DNA from: Aggregatilinea lenta
GTDB taxonomy: Bacteria; Chloroflexota; Anaerolineae; Aggregatilineales; Aggregatilineaceae
Direction: 5' to 3'
DNA: 64,000 nt
Assembly (NCBI RefSeq): GCF_003569045.1
Contig: NZ_BFCB01000003.1
Span: forward strand, 496,001-560,000
Shown: positions 50,511 to 58,876 of the stretch, piece after piece
Layout of the letters: every line of letters starts with the position of its first letter
Numbering within the stretch: position 1 is the stretch's first letter
The notes under the pieces: model-generated
Database searches by the model: none
Told to the model about the DNA's origin: nothing
The model's input: the letters and a program-made list of their open reading frames with translations, nothing else
Position numbers and translations under genes: made by a program

Positions 50511-52892
50511 ATGGCGAACGTGCTGCCTCATAACGCCCCGCAGGGCTTTGACTGGGTGACCCGGCTCGAAAGTTGGGGTCTGGATGGTGGCGTGCTGCGG
50601 CTGGCGGTCGGCACGGCAGCGGGTGCGCAGGCGGTGCTGACGTTCCAGGCGCTGACGCCTGCGATCTGGCATTTCACATTCGTCCCACCGGACACCCAGG
50701 CCGATCCCCCTACGCCCATCATGATCATGGACAAGACGCCGGGCGTGGCCTTATCCGTCGAGCAGACAGAGGCAGGTATCGTCGTGCGAGGCCCGGCGTT
50801 GTCGCTCGTCATCGACCGCGATCCGTGGATGCTGCGCTGGCTGGACGCGGACGGGCGCGATATCGCGCGTGAAAATCCATCCGATATCGACGGACTGGGC
50901 CGCCCCTTCGTGCTGCCGCTGGGCTATGTGCGCGGCGCGGATGGCGTGACGACCGTGACCGAGTCGCTGCACCTGCGGCCCGACGAGCACCTGTTCGGCC
51001 TGGGCGAAAAGTTCACGCCGCTGGACAAGGTGCAGCAGCGCATCGTTACCTGGACGCAGGACGCGTTCGGCTCCACCAGCGAGCGCTCGCACAAGAATAT
51101 CCCGTTCCTGATCAGCACGCGCGGCTACGGCCTGCTGCTCGATACCGGCGCGCGCGTGGCGTGGGATCTGGGCAACGTCTCGTGCCAGTCCTTCACCATG
51201 ACGCTGGACGTGCCCACGCTGGATGGATACCTGATCTACGGCCCGACGCCCGCCGAGATTCTGGACCGTTACACCGCCCTGACCGGGCGCGCGCCGCTGC
51301 CGCCCAAGTGGTCGTTCGGGTTGTGGATGTCGGGCGCGGGCACGTACCGCGACCGCGCGGCGATTGAGGCGCTGGTCGCCGGGCTGGACGAGCACGATAT
51401 CCCGGCGGACGTGATCCACGTCGATACGTGGTGGCTGCGCTGGCGGCAGTACTGCGATTTTCGCTGGGACGAAGACGCGTTCCCAGACGTCAAAGGCTTT
51501 ACCGACGCGCTGCACGCGCAGGGTTATCACCTGACGGTGTGGGAGCATCCGTATATCTCGGTGGAGAGCGACCTGTTCGAGGTCGGGGAGCGCGAGGGTT
51601 ACTTCCTCACACGGCCTGACGGCTCGGTATACGTGATCGACTACGGGCTGTCGCTGGCTCCCAGGCCAGACGGCACCGTGCGCGTAGCCACGCCCGAAAC
51701 GTCATGGAACGCGCCCGTGGCGATCATCGACATGACCAACCCGGACGCGGTGCGCTGGTTCCAGGACCTGCACCGGCCCGCGATTGCCAGCGGCATCGAC
51801 GCGTTCAAAACTGACTTTGGCGAGGATATCCCCGAAGACGCGGTGTTCTTCAACGGACAGACGGGCCGCACCATGCACAACCTCTACCCGCTGCTGTATA
51901 ACCAGGCGGTGACCGAAGTGACGCGCCAGGAGCGGGGCTACGACCTCGTGTGGGCGCGGTCGGGCACGGCGGGCAGCCAACGCTTCCCGGTGTGCTGGTC
52001 CGGCGACCCGGCGGCGGATTTCGACAGTCTGGCGTGTACGGTGCGCGGCGGCCTGTCGATCGGCCTGTCCGGCGTGCCGTTCTGGAGCCACGACATCGGC
52101 GGTTACCGGGGTATGCCGTCGCCGCGCCTGTTCGTGCGCTGGGCGCAGTTCGGCTTGATGTGCTCGCACAGCCGCATGCACGGCGACAGCCCGCGCGAGC
52201 CGTGGTATTTTGGACCGGAAGCGACGGACATCGTGCGGCGCTACGTGAAATTGCGCTACGCGCTGTTTCCCTACCTGTACAGCCTCGCGCACGAGGCGCA
52301 CCGCACCGGCCTGCCGGTGATTCGCGCGATGCCGCTGGCCTTCCCCGGCGATCCGAACGCAGTCGGCAAAGACCTGCAATACATGCTCGGCCCGTCGCTG
52401 CTGGTCGCGCCCGTGGTGGACGACTCTGACGCGCGGGCCGTTTATCTGCCCGCCGGAACGTGGATCGACTACTGGACGGGGAAGCCGTTCGACGGCCCGG
52501 CCAACATCACGGTTGACGCGCCGCTGGATACCCTGCCGCTGTTCGTTCGGGGTGGGGCGGTGATCCCGATGATGGGTCCGGTCACACGTATCCCCGAAGG
52601 CCGGATCGACCCGCTGATTGTGGTGGTCTATCCGCACGGCAGCAGTGCGTACATGCTGCTCGAAGACGACGGCGAAACGGCGCTGCGCTATGAGGAACAC
52701 GACGGCGCACGCATTTTAACCCTGCGCACCGAACAGCCGCGTGCGGTGATCGTGCGGCCCGTAGGCTTTGGACCACTGCGTGAGGTTCGTGCGGTGGACA
52801 ACGGCCAGCCGGTCGAGATCGAGCTGCACCTGCACCAGGGCGGGATCGAGTTCCGGCTGGAGGGCGTGCGAGAGGCGGAGATCCGGCTGTAG
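50511..52892 (+). CDS. GH31 family alpha-glycosidase, alpha-xylosidase-like
   Basis: 793 residues from ATG 50511, with GGAG 10 bases upstream; TTG 50505 in the same frame is less likely. An N-terminal beta-sandwich is followed by the (beta/alpha)8 barrel. The nucleophile Asp lies in A-F-K-T-D-F-G-E near residue 434, and the acid/base Asp in W-S-G-D-P-A-A-D near 498. K-T-D-F-G-E and C-D-F-R-W-D resemble the YicI alpha-xylosidase branch rather than sulfoquinovosidases. No signal peptide is seen, so it is probably cytoplasmic. It is coupled to the UroD-like gene upstream and converges with the regulator gene. Confidence 0.92.
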   Translation: MANVLPHNAPQGFDWVTRLESWGLDGGVLRLAVGTAAGAQAVLTFQALTPAIWHFTFVPPDTQADPPTPIMIMDKTPGVALSVEQTEAGIVVRGPALSLVIDRDPWMLRWLDADGRDIARENPSDIDGLGRPFVLPLGYVRGADGVTTVTESLHLRPDEHLFGLGEKFTPLDKVQQRIVTWTQDAFGSTSERSHKNIPFLISTRGYGLLLDTGARVAWDLGNVSCQSFTMTLDVPTLDGYLIYGPTPAEILDRYTALTGRAPLPPKWSFGLWMSGAGTYRDRAAIEALVAGLDEHDIPADVIHVDTWWLRWRQYCDFRWDEDAFPDVKGFTDALHAQGYHLTVWEHPYISVESDLFEVGEREGYFLTRPDGSVYVIDYGLSLAPRPDGTVRVATPETSWNAPVAIIDMTNPDAVRWFQDLHRPAIASGIDAFKTDFGEDIPEDAVFFNGQTGRTMHNLYPLLYNQAVTEVTRQERGYDLVWARSGTAGSQRFPVCWSGDPAADFDSLACTVRGGLSIGLSGVPFWSHDIGGYRGMPSPRLFVRWAQFGLMCSHSRMHGDSPREPWYFGPEATDIVRRYVKLRYALFPYLYSLAHEAHRTGLPVIRAMPLAFPGDPNAVGKDLQYMLGPSLLVAPVVDDSDARAVYLPAGTWIDYWTGKPFDGPANITVDAPLDTLPLFVRGGAVIPMMGPVTRIPEGRIDPLIVVVYPHGSSAYMLLEDDGETALRYEEHDGARILTLRTEQPRAVIVRPVGFGPLREVRAVDNGQPVEIELHLHQGGIEFRLEGVREAEIRL

Positions 52893-52959
52893 GTAGGTGC
52901 AAACGAGGCGTTGTGGGGCGGCACGCGACCTGTTTGGGGCCGAGCCGTCCCGGTTTGTT

Positions 52960-54087
52960 CTAGAGGACGGCGCTGTCGAGGGCGGCTTCGTCGATTTCCG
53001 CGCCGCAGGACTGGCGGATGATCAGGCGCGTGGGCAGGATGAGCTGCTGCCAGGTGGTCGCCGTGCCGTTAATGCGCCGCACCAGCGCCTCGACGGCCTG
53101 ATAGCCCATCTCCTGCGCAGGCTGTTCGATGGTCGTCAGCGGCACGTCCAGGTGCATGGTGAAGTCCAGGTTGTCGAAGCCCACCACGGCCAGGTCGTCA
53201 GGGATGCGCAGGCCCAGCTCGCGGGCGGACTTGTACACGGCCAGCGCGAGCTGGTCGTTGACGGCAAACACGGCGCTGAGTTGTGGCGTGTCTGAGAGGA
53301 ACTCGCGCAGCGGCTCGACCGCCACGCTGGGGTAGCCCTCGACCTCGCACATGAGAGCCGGGTCGTAGGGCAGCCCGGCTTCGATGAGGGCCTGCCGGTA
53401 GCCTGCTGCCCGCTGTTCCAGGCTGACCGACGGGTCGCGCCACGACACCAGGCCGATGTGCGTGTGACCCAGGCCGATGAGATGTTGCATGGCGCGCAGC
53501 GCGCCGCCAAACTGGTCCGACATGACGTAATCGGTGGACAGGCCGCGCAGGTAGCGGTCGACCAGCACCAGCGGGTAGCTCGACCGCACAAGCTGTTCGA
53601 CGACGTCCGTCTTTAACGAATTGACGGGGTAGAGGATGATCCCGGCCATCTGCTGGCTGACCAGATCCTCCAGAACTTTGTTCTGGCGGTCCAGGTTGTT
53701 TTCGGCGTGCTTGAAGGTGATCGACAGATCGTGCTCGGTGGCGGCGCGCTCCGCGCCGAGCAGAATCGTGGAGACGAACGAGTCCCGCACGTAGGGCACC
53801 ACCAGCCCGATCTGGCTGCCCGTCAGCCCGGTGTCCGCGACCTGCAGCTCTCCCCAGGTGATGAACGTGCCGCGACCCTGCTCGCGCCGGACGAATCCTT
53901 CGACTTCGAGTTTGGCGAGCGCCTGCCGAATCGTGCCACGCGCCACGCCGAACTCGACGCACAGGTCCGGCTCGGCAGCGAGGCTCGACCCCGGCGCAAA
54001 CTTGCCGTTGAGGATCTGGCGCATCAAGATTTCGCTCACCTGCAAATAGAGCGGAATGCCAATGTCGCGTTGGAGGGGAGCGTTCAT
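52960..54087 (-). CDS. GntR/LacI hybrid transcriptional regulator (AraR-like)
   Basis: About 375 residues from ATG 54087, with GAGG 5 bases upstream; GTG 54093 is in frame. The N-terminus is a GntR-type winged helix (about 12-78: Y-L-Q-V-S-E-I-L-M-R-Q-I, then A-R-G-T-I-R-Q-A-L-A-K-L and G-R-G-T-F-I). The C-terminus is a LacI-type sugar-binding domain (I-G-L-V-V-P-Y-V-R-D, V-A-V-V-G-F-D-N-L-D). This AraR-like architecture usually represses sugar genes. The probable operator, GT-N-TA-N-AC flanked by TT and AA, lies at its own promoter (54288) and at the promoters near 39.5, 48.1 and 54.4 kb. Which sugar relieves repression is unknown. Confidence 0.94.
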   Translation of the reverse strand: MNAPLQRDIGIPLYLQVSEILMRQILNGKFAPGSSLAAEPDLCVEFGVARGTIRQALAKLEVEGFVRREQGRGTFITWGELQVADTGLTGSQIGLVVPYVRDSFVSTILLGAERAATEHDLSITFKHAENNLDRQNKVLEDLVSQQMAGIILYPVNSLKTDVVEQLVRSSYPLVLVDRYLRGLSTDYVMSDQFGGALRAMQHLIGLGHTHIGLVSWRDPSVSLEQRAAGYRQALIEAGLPYDPALMCEVEGYPSVAVEPLREFLSDTPQLSAVFAVNDQLALAVYKSARELGLRIPDDLAVVGFDNLDFTMHLDVPLTTIEQPAQEMGYQAVEALVRRINGTATTWQQLILPTRLIIRQSCGAEIDEAALDSAVL

Positions 54088-54287
54088 GGGCACCTCGTTA
54101 TCGGGTCACGTCGAATAAGCGTCATAAATAACTATTAATACAATCGCCCGTCACCCATCCTATTCTGCGAGAAATTAGGCAAATGTCAAGTGCAATCAGT
54201 AATAGCAATGTTACGCATCGCCTTACGGATCAGAATCGTGGGCCTGTCCGCCGGGCGCGAGCGTATTATATAGCTTCCATGCCGCGA
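54088..54287. other. Leader of the regulator gene
   Basis: No gene is visible in these 200 AT-rich bases between the regulator start and its operator. The ribosome binding site is the only recognised element. Confidence 0.5.
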
Positions 54288-54331
54288 TTGTCTATACAAA
54301 TTATTGTGTGCCAATTTTAGATGCTTGTCAA
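54288..54331 (-). promoter_or_regulatory. Autoregulated promoter of the GntR/LacI hybrid gene
   Basis: On the minus strand TTGACA (54331-54326) is followed after 17 bases by CACAAT (54308-54303). TTGTCTATACAA, the best match to the operator consensus, lies 3 bases further on (54288-54299). Confidence 0.8.
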
Positions 54332-54431
54332 ATATCGTCCCTTTGAGCGCGCCGATCGACCGGAACGCGTGTTGATCGACGTGTTGTATATTTATTAGAG
54401 AGCTAGCAAGGGTATTGACCTGCCATTAATC

Positions 54432-54506
54432 TTGACTGAAGCGCCAAGTTGTCATATATTTGATCCAAAGATGTATAAACAAGTTTGCCCCTGGATGTCT
54501 AAACAA
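54432..54506 (+). promoter_or_regulatory. Promoter with two operators before the putative glycosidase/importer operon
   Basis: TTGACT (54432-54437), a 17-base spacer and TATATT (54455-54460) form the promoter. ATGTATAAACAA (54471-54482) and ATGTCTAAACAA (54495-54506) follow, 24 bases apart, so they lie on nearly the same face of the helix. Confidence 0.8.
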
Positions 54507-54522
54507 ATCGGGCCGATTCTGA

Positions 54523-54639
54523 GAGCGTATCCGGAAACCCCTCATCCCCCGGCCCCTTCTCCCTCAGGGAGAAGGGGCGCAGGACAGCGGCAGGCACCTG
54601 TCGTGAGAAGGGGAGTAAAGCCGCTTTCCATACACGCTC
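54523..54639. mobile_element. MITE-like element, copy C
   Basis: A 117-base copy bounded by GAGCGTATCCGG and CCATACACGCTC, with TGA duplicated on both sides (54520-54522 and 54640-54642). The internal hairpin is shared with copies A and B. It lies between the regulated promoter and the next gene, so it is part of the 5' leader. Confidence 0.88.
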
Positions 54640-54694
54640 TGAAACATAGGCCCGCAGACCTGTGCCGGACCACAGCACACGAGTAGGACAGGGC

Positions 54695-56284
54695 ATGCAC
54701 TTTTATAGTTTTGATATGAAAGATCCGGTTTTTGACCTGGGGATGGCGCACCTGAGCGTACAGGTGATCACCCTGGAGAATATTTACGGCCTCGATCCGT
54801 CTCGCTGTCAGGTGACGGACGAGGGCGGCGTGTGGCGCGTACGCTGCGATCAACTGCGGTGGGCGGGCGGCCAGCACACCGCTCCCGGCGAAGTGGAGCT
54901 GGTCGTGCAGCGCGAGTCGCCGGACCGCCTGCGGGTGAGCGTCCACGCCAGCGCGCCCCACAAGATCCGCGCCGTGAAAGTGCTCCTGCGCGACCTGCCG
55001 CCGCTGCAATACCTCGACCTGCTCGACCGTCTGCAATCCGTGCCCGGCGACGGCGTGATTATGCGTTACCCCAACCAGTTCCAGATACCGCTGCTTATCG
55101 CCACGGACGGCGCGCGCACGATCGGCGTGCGGGCCGAGGATCCGCAAGCACGGGCCAAGCGCTTCGCGCTGTACGCCGAGCGTATGGGGCCGCTGGCGGG
55201 CCGCTGGACGCTGGAGCTGATCCACGAGGAAGACGCGCGCTATTTTGCCCCTTCGCTCGACACGCCGGACTGGATCGTCGCGCGCGGCGTGACGCCGGAC
55301 GCGTTTCGCGCCGAGCAGCTCGCTTACAGTGAGGCGGCGCTGGGACTCGTGCCCTGGGAGCGGCGGGTCGACGTGCCGGACTGGGCGCGCGACCTGCGGC
55401 TGTGCCTGACGCTGCACGGCATGCACTGGTCTGGCTATACCTTCAATACCTACGAGGACATGCGGCGTATCGTGGACTTCGCGTGCGAGCGCATCGACGG
55501 ACGGCAGGTGCTGGTCTACCTGCCCGGATGGGAAGGCCGCTACTACTGGCAGTATGGCGAGTACCGTCCCGAGCCGCTGCTGGGCGGTGAGGCGGGCTTT
55601 GCGCGGCTGTGCGAGACTGCCGCCGCGTTTGGCGCGCACGTCATGCCGATGTTCGGCGGCAACTGCGCCAACGCCTGGGCGACCAACTTCCACGCCTTTG
55701 GCCCCTCCTCTCACATGAAGACCGCGACGCGCAACGTGTTCCACGGCAACCAGCCCGACTGGGACCTGAGCCGCACGCACGATACAGGCTGGCAGGCGTG
55801 GTTGCATCCCGGCGCGCCCGCGTGGCAGCACGAGCTGAGCACGCAAGTCACGACGCTGGCGGATCGCTTCGGCTTCGACAGCGTATTTCTGGACACGGTC
55901 GAGATCTGGATCAACGACCCCGACTTCAACATGCGCGAAGGTTATCGCCAGCTGGTCGACGGGCTGCGCGCGGCCCGACCGGGACTGCTGGTGGCCGGGG
56001 AAGACTGGTGGGACGGCCTGCTGAGCATCTTTCCCCTGTTCCAGCGCTCCGGCTATTTGCGGCAGATGCCGGAATGGGTCGGGCGTTACGCGCGCCTGTT
56101 CGGCCACATCTGCGAAGGCGATCCCAGCCGGGGCAGCACCGGCGTCTTCGAATCGGGCTATGCATCCTACGCGCCGATGCCCGACCGCGCGCCTTACCTG
56201 GCGACGATCGCGTTCGTGGACGGCACGCTGGACGCGGCGCGCGCCGAAGTCGAGCGCGTCCTGAGCACGTTACAAGCCAGTTAG
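54695..56284 (+). CDS. Putative glycoside hydrolase-like TIM-barrel protein
   Basis: 529 residues from ATG 54695, with AGGA about 9 bases upstream. The N-terminal 230 residues are beta-rich. A probable TIM barrel follows: L-T-L-H-G-M-H-W-S-G-Y, L-V-Y-L-P-G-W-E-G-R-Y-Y-W-Q-Y, H-V-M-P-M-F-G-G-N. The strand ends F-D-S-V-F-L-D-T-V-E-I-W and L-L-V-A-G-E-D-W-W-D carry Asp and Glu residues suited to be nucleophile and acid. This plan resembles GH36-, GH13- or DUF6259-like hydrolases, but I cannot name the family. No signal peptide. It is the first gene of a regulated operon with a CUT1 importer. Confidence 0.6.
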   Translation: MHFYSFDMKDPVFDLGMAHLSVQVITLENIYGLDPSRCQVTDEGGVWRVRCDQLRWAGGQHTAPGEVELVVQRESPDRLRVSVHASAPHKIRAVKVLLRDLPPLQYLDLLDRLQSVPGDGVIMRYPNQFQIPLLIATDGARTIGVRAEDPQARAKRFALYAERMGPLAGRWTLELIHEEDARYFAPSLDTPDWIVARGVTPDAFRAEQLAYSEAALGLVPWERRVDVPDWARDLRLCLTLHGMHWSGYTFNTYEDMRRIVDFACERIDGRQVLVYLPGWEGRYYWQYGEYRPEPLLGGEAGFARLCETAAAFGAHVMPMFGGNCANAWATNFHAFGPSSHMKTATRNVFHGNQPDWDLSRTHDTGWQAWLHPGAPAWQHELSTQVTTLADRFGFDSVFLDTVEIWINDPDFNMREGYRQLVDGLRAARPGLLVAGEDWWDGLLSIFPLFQRSGYLRQMPEWVGRYARLFGHICEGDPSRGSTGVFESGYASYAPMPDRAPYLATIAFVDGTLDAARAEVERVLSTLQAS

Positions 56285-56440
56285 CGCGGCGACTGGACAG
56301 CCGCAGCCACACTAACGACAGGTTGCCGGATCGTGTTGAGCCACTGAAAGGAGGATCGCCCGGTTCCATCACTGTTCGAGCCCAGGGAACACCCCAAAGA
56401 AGAAACTCGTTTGAGCAAGAGAATTTAGTCGGAGGATTCC

Positions 56441-57793
56441 ATGTACGCACGGAAATGGTCACTGATCTACCTCAGCGTGGTGGTGATCGTTGTCCTGTTG
56501 GTGGGTGTCGCGTCGACGGGCTTCACCAGCCGGTCCGCTTACGCCCAGGACGCGGTCAAGATCACGCTCGGCTCGTGGGACGATGAAAACGGCAACGTGC
56601 GCCACCAGGCGGCGGTTGACGATTTCATGGCCGAAAACCCCGGCATCGAGGTCGAAATTCTCCCCAACCCCGGTGGCGACTGGCACAGCAAGGTTCTGAC
56701 GTGGATCGCCGCCGGTGAGCTGCCCGACGTCTACATGGCCGACTCCAGCTACGTCCCGCTGTACGTCGAGTCGGGCGGGCTGGAAAACCTGCGCCCCTTC
56801 ATCGAGGGCGAAAACGGCTTTGACCCCAGCGAAGTCTTCTATGAGAGTGTGTACGAAAACGGCTTCTACCAGGGCGATCCCTACGTGCTGGCGAAGGACT
56901 ACAGCACCGTGGCGATCTACGCCAACAAGAGCCTGTTCGATGCCGCCGGTATCGCGCTGCCCGAAGAAGGCTGGACCTATGACGACCTGCTCGACGTTGC
57001 CATGCAACTGACGGTGGACGCCAATGGCAACAACGCCGCCAGCCCGGACTTCGATCCGGAGGACATCGTGCAGTACGGCATGGATAACCGTGGCCCGTGG
57101 TGGCGCAGCTTCCAGAGCACGGTGTACTCCTTTGGCTCGCACACCATCGCCGACGACGGCAGCACCTTCGACGGCTACATCAACAGCCCCGAAGCCATTG
57201 CCGCCCTGCAATGGATGAGCGATGCGATCAACGTCTACCACGTCTCGCCGACCTCGGACTGGATCTCGGCGCTGCCCAGCGGCGTGATGCCGCTCTTCCT
57301 CGACGGCCAGATCGCAATGGTGTTCGCGATGGGGCCGTGGTATCAGGACATGCTCGAAGAGCAGCCCGGCTTCGAATACGCGATCCTGCCGATGCCGACC
57401 GGCCCCGGTGGGCATCACGGCGCGGTGTGCTGGGCCGGGTTCGGCATGGCGCCGACCAGCGAGCACCCCGACGAAGCATGGCTGCTGCTGAAGGCGCTCG
57501 GCACGGAAATCGGCCAGCGCCAGTACAGCGAGCACGCGCTGTCTTCGATGCCCGCCATGATGGAAGGCAAGACCGACGATCCGTTCTGGTCAACCTTCAT
57601 CAAGGAAGTCGACTACCTCGATTCGTTGGACGACCTGAAGAGTCCTTACTACCTCCAGTGTATCGGCGACCCGGCCTTCACCGCTGTGATCTTTGGTGCT
57701 GACGGGGCCGACATGGATATCGAGGACTACATGAACAATACGGTCGTGCCGGAGCTGGACGAATGCCTCCAGACTGCGGCAGGCGCTGAGTAG
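56441..57793 (+). CDS. Extracellular sugar-binding protein of a second CUT1 ABC importer
   Basis: 450 residues; GGAGG lies upstream of the ATG. A Sec signal peptide (about 1-35, ending A-Y-A-Q) lacks a lipobox cysteine. The mature protein is a family 1 solute-binding protein: I-T-L-G-S-W-D-D-E-N-G-N, G-E-L-P-D-V-Y-M-A-D and Y-A-N-K-S-L-F-D-A-A-G-I are family landmarks. It lies between the putative hydrolase (156 bases) and two permeases, with a hairpin at 57816-57842. Unlike the binding protein at 33963 it uses Sec, not Tat. Confidence 0.95.
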   Translation: MYARKWSLIYLSVVVIVVLLVGVASTGFTSRSAYAQDAVKITLGSWDDENGNVRHQAAVDDFMAENPGIEVEILPNPGGDWHSKVLTWIAAGELPDVYMADSSYVPLYVESGGLENLRPFIEGENGFDPSEVFYESVYENGFYQGDPYVLAKDYSTVAIYANKSLFDAAGIALPEEGWTYDDLLDVAMQLTVDANGNNAASPDFDPEDIVQYGMDNRGPWWRSFQSTVYSFGSHTIADDGSTFDGYINSPEAIAALQWMSDAINVYHVSPTSDWISALPSGVMPLFLDGQIAMVFAMGPWYQDMLEEQPGFEYAILPMPTGPGGHHGAVCWAGFGMAPTSEHPDEAWLLLKALGTEIGQRQYSEHALSSMPAMMEGKTDDPFWSTFIKEVDYLDSLDDLKSPYYLQCIGDPAFTAVIFGADGADMDIEDYMNNTVVPELDECLQTAAGAE

Positions 57794-57815
57794 CCTTCTC
57801 CGCTAGACGCAATGG

Positions 57816-57842
57816 ACCGGGGGCGCTGCGAGTGCCCCCGGT
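57816..57842 (+). terminator. Hairpin between binding-protein and permease genes
   Basis: ACCGGGGGC (57816-57824) pairs with GCCCCCGGT (57834-57842), followed by TTC only. It probably stabilises or partly terminates the binding-protein transcript, giving more of it than of the permeases. Confidence 0.65.
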
Positions 57843-57949
57843 TTCAGTCGTTAAGCGATCCTGAGCGAGCAATTCAGCTCCGCCGCCCGGCAGCCTGGGG
57901 CATGGTGGGGCGCTGCGGGGGCGGTGGGTGGCCTGAGAAAGGCAAGTCT

Positions 57950-58873
57950 ATGAGTGTGCGGAGTGTCGCTTCGACGAGGGCGTCCCGGCTCAGCCCGGCG
58001 ACCCGTGAGGCGCTGACCTTTTATGCGCTGGTTTCTCCCTGGATCATCGGGTTTTTGGTGTTCGTCGCCTATCCCGCGCTGCGGTCGCTGTACCTGTCCT
58101 TCACGCACTATCTGGTCGGGCGCGACCCGTCCTGGGGGGGATTCGACAACTTCTCGCGTATGGCGCACGACGCCAACTTCTGGCAGTCGATGAAGGTAAC
58201 CGGGCTGTACGTGCTGGGCAGCGTACCCGGCACCACGGTGATCGCCATCGCCATCGCGATGCTGCTGGCGCAGAACATCCGGGGCGTCAGCGTGTGGCGC
58301 ACGATCTATTTCCTGCCATCGGTGGTCAGTCCGGTGGCCGTCGCGGTGCTGTGGTTTTACGTCTTCAACCCGGAATATGGCCTGATCAACACGCTGCTCG
58401 ATTACGTGGGCATCGAGGGGCCGGGCTGGATCTTCGACAAAGACTGGGCGCTGCTCACCGTCGTATTTATGAGTTGGTGGACGGTAGGCGGCCAGATTGT
58501 GATCTATCTTGCCGGGCTGAAGGGCATTCCGAAGGAGCTTTACGAGGCGGTCGCGGTGGACGGCGGCGGCCCGTGGGCCAAGTTCCGCCACATCACCATC
58601 CCCATGCTCAGCCCGACGATCTTCTTCAACGTGGTGCTGGCGCTGATCGGCGCGTTCCAGATCTTCGAGGGGCCGTGGATCCTGACGCGGGGCGGCCCGG
58701 ACGACGCGACGATGACGTATATGCTCAACCTGTACCGGCAGGCGTTCGAGTTCGGCAACTTCGGCTACGCGTCGGCGCTGGCCTGGGTGCTGTTCATCAT
58801 CATCATGGTCTTCACGCTGCTGGTGTTCCGGTCGTCGTCGGTGTGGGTCTATTACGAAGCCGAGCGGAAGTGA
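57950..58873 (+). CDS. CUT1 ABC transporter permease (MalF/UgpA-like)
   Basis: 307 residues from ATG 57950 (AAAGG upstream); the open frame begins at 57812, inside the hairpin, and is not a likely start. Six membrane helices: P-W-I-I-G-F-L-V-F-V-A-Y-P-A first, then the EAA loop E-A-V-A-V-D-G-G-G-P-W-A-K-F. Its length is ordinary for the family. The MalG-like partner starts 3 bases after the stop. Confidence 0.94.
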   Translation: MSVRSVASTRASRLSPATREALTFYALVSPWIIGFLVFVAYPALRSLYLSFTHYLVGRDPSWGGFDNFSRMAHDANFWQSMKVTGLYVLGSVPGTTVIAIAIAMLLAQNIRGVSVWRTIYFLPSVVSPVAVAVLWFYVFNPEYGLINTLLDYVGIEGPGWIFDKDWALLTVVFMSWWTVGGQIVIYLAGLKGIPKELYEAVAVDGGGPWAKFRHITIPMLSPTIFFNVVLALIGAFQIFEGPWILTRGGPDDATMTYMLNLYRQAFEFGNFGYASALAWVLFIIIMVFTLLVFRSSSVWVYYEAERK

Positions 58874-58876
58874 GCT

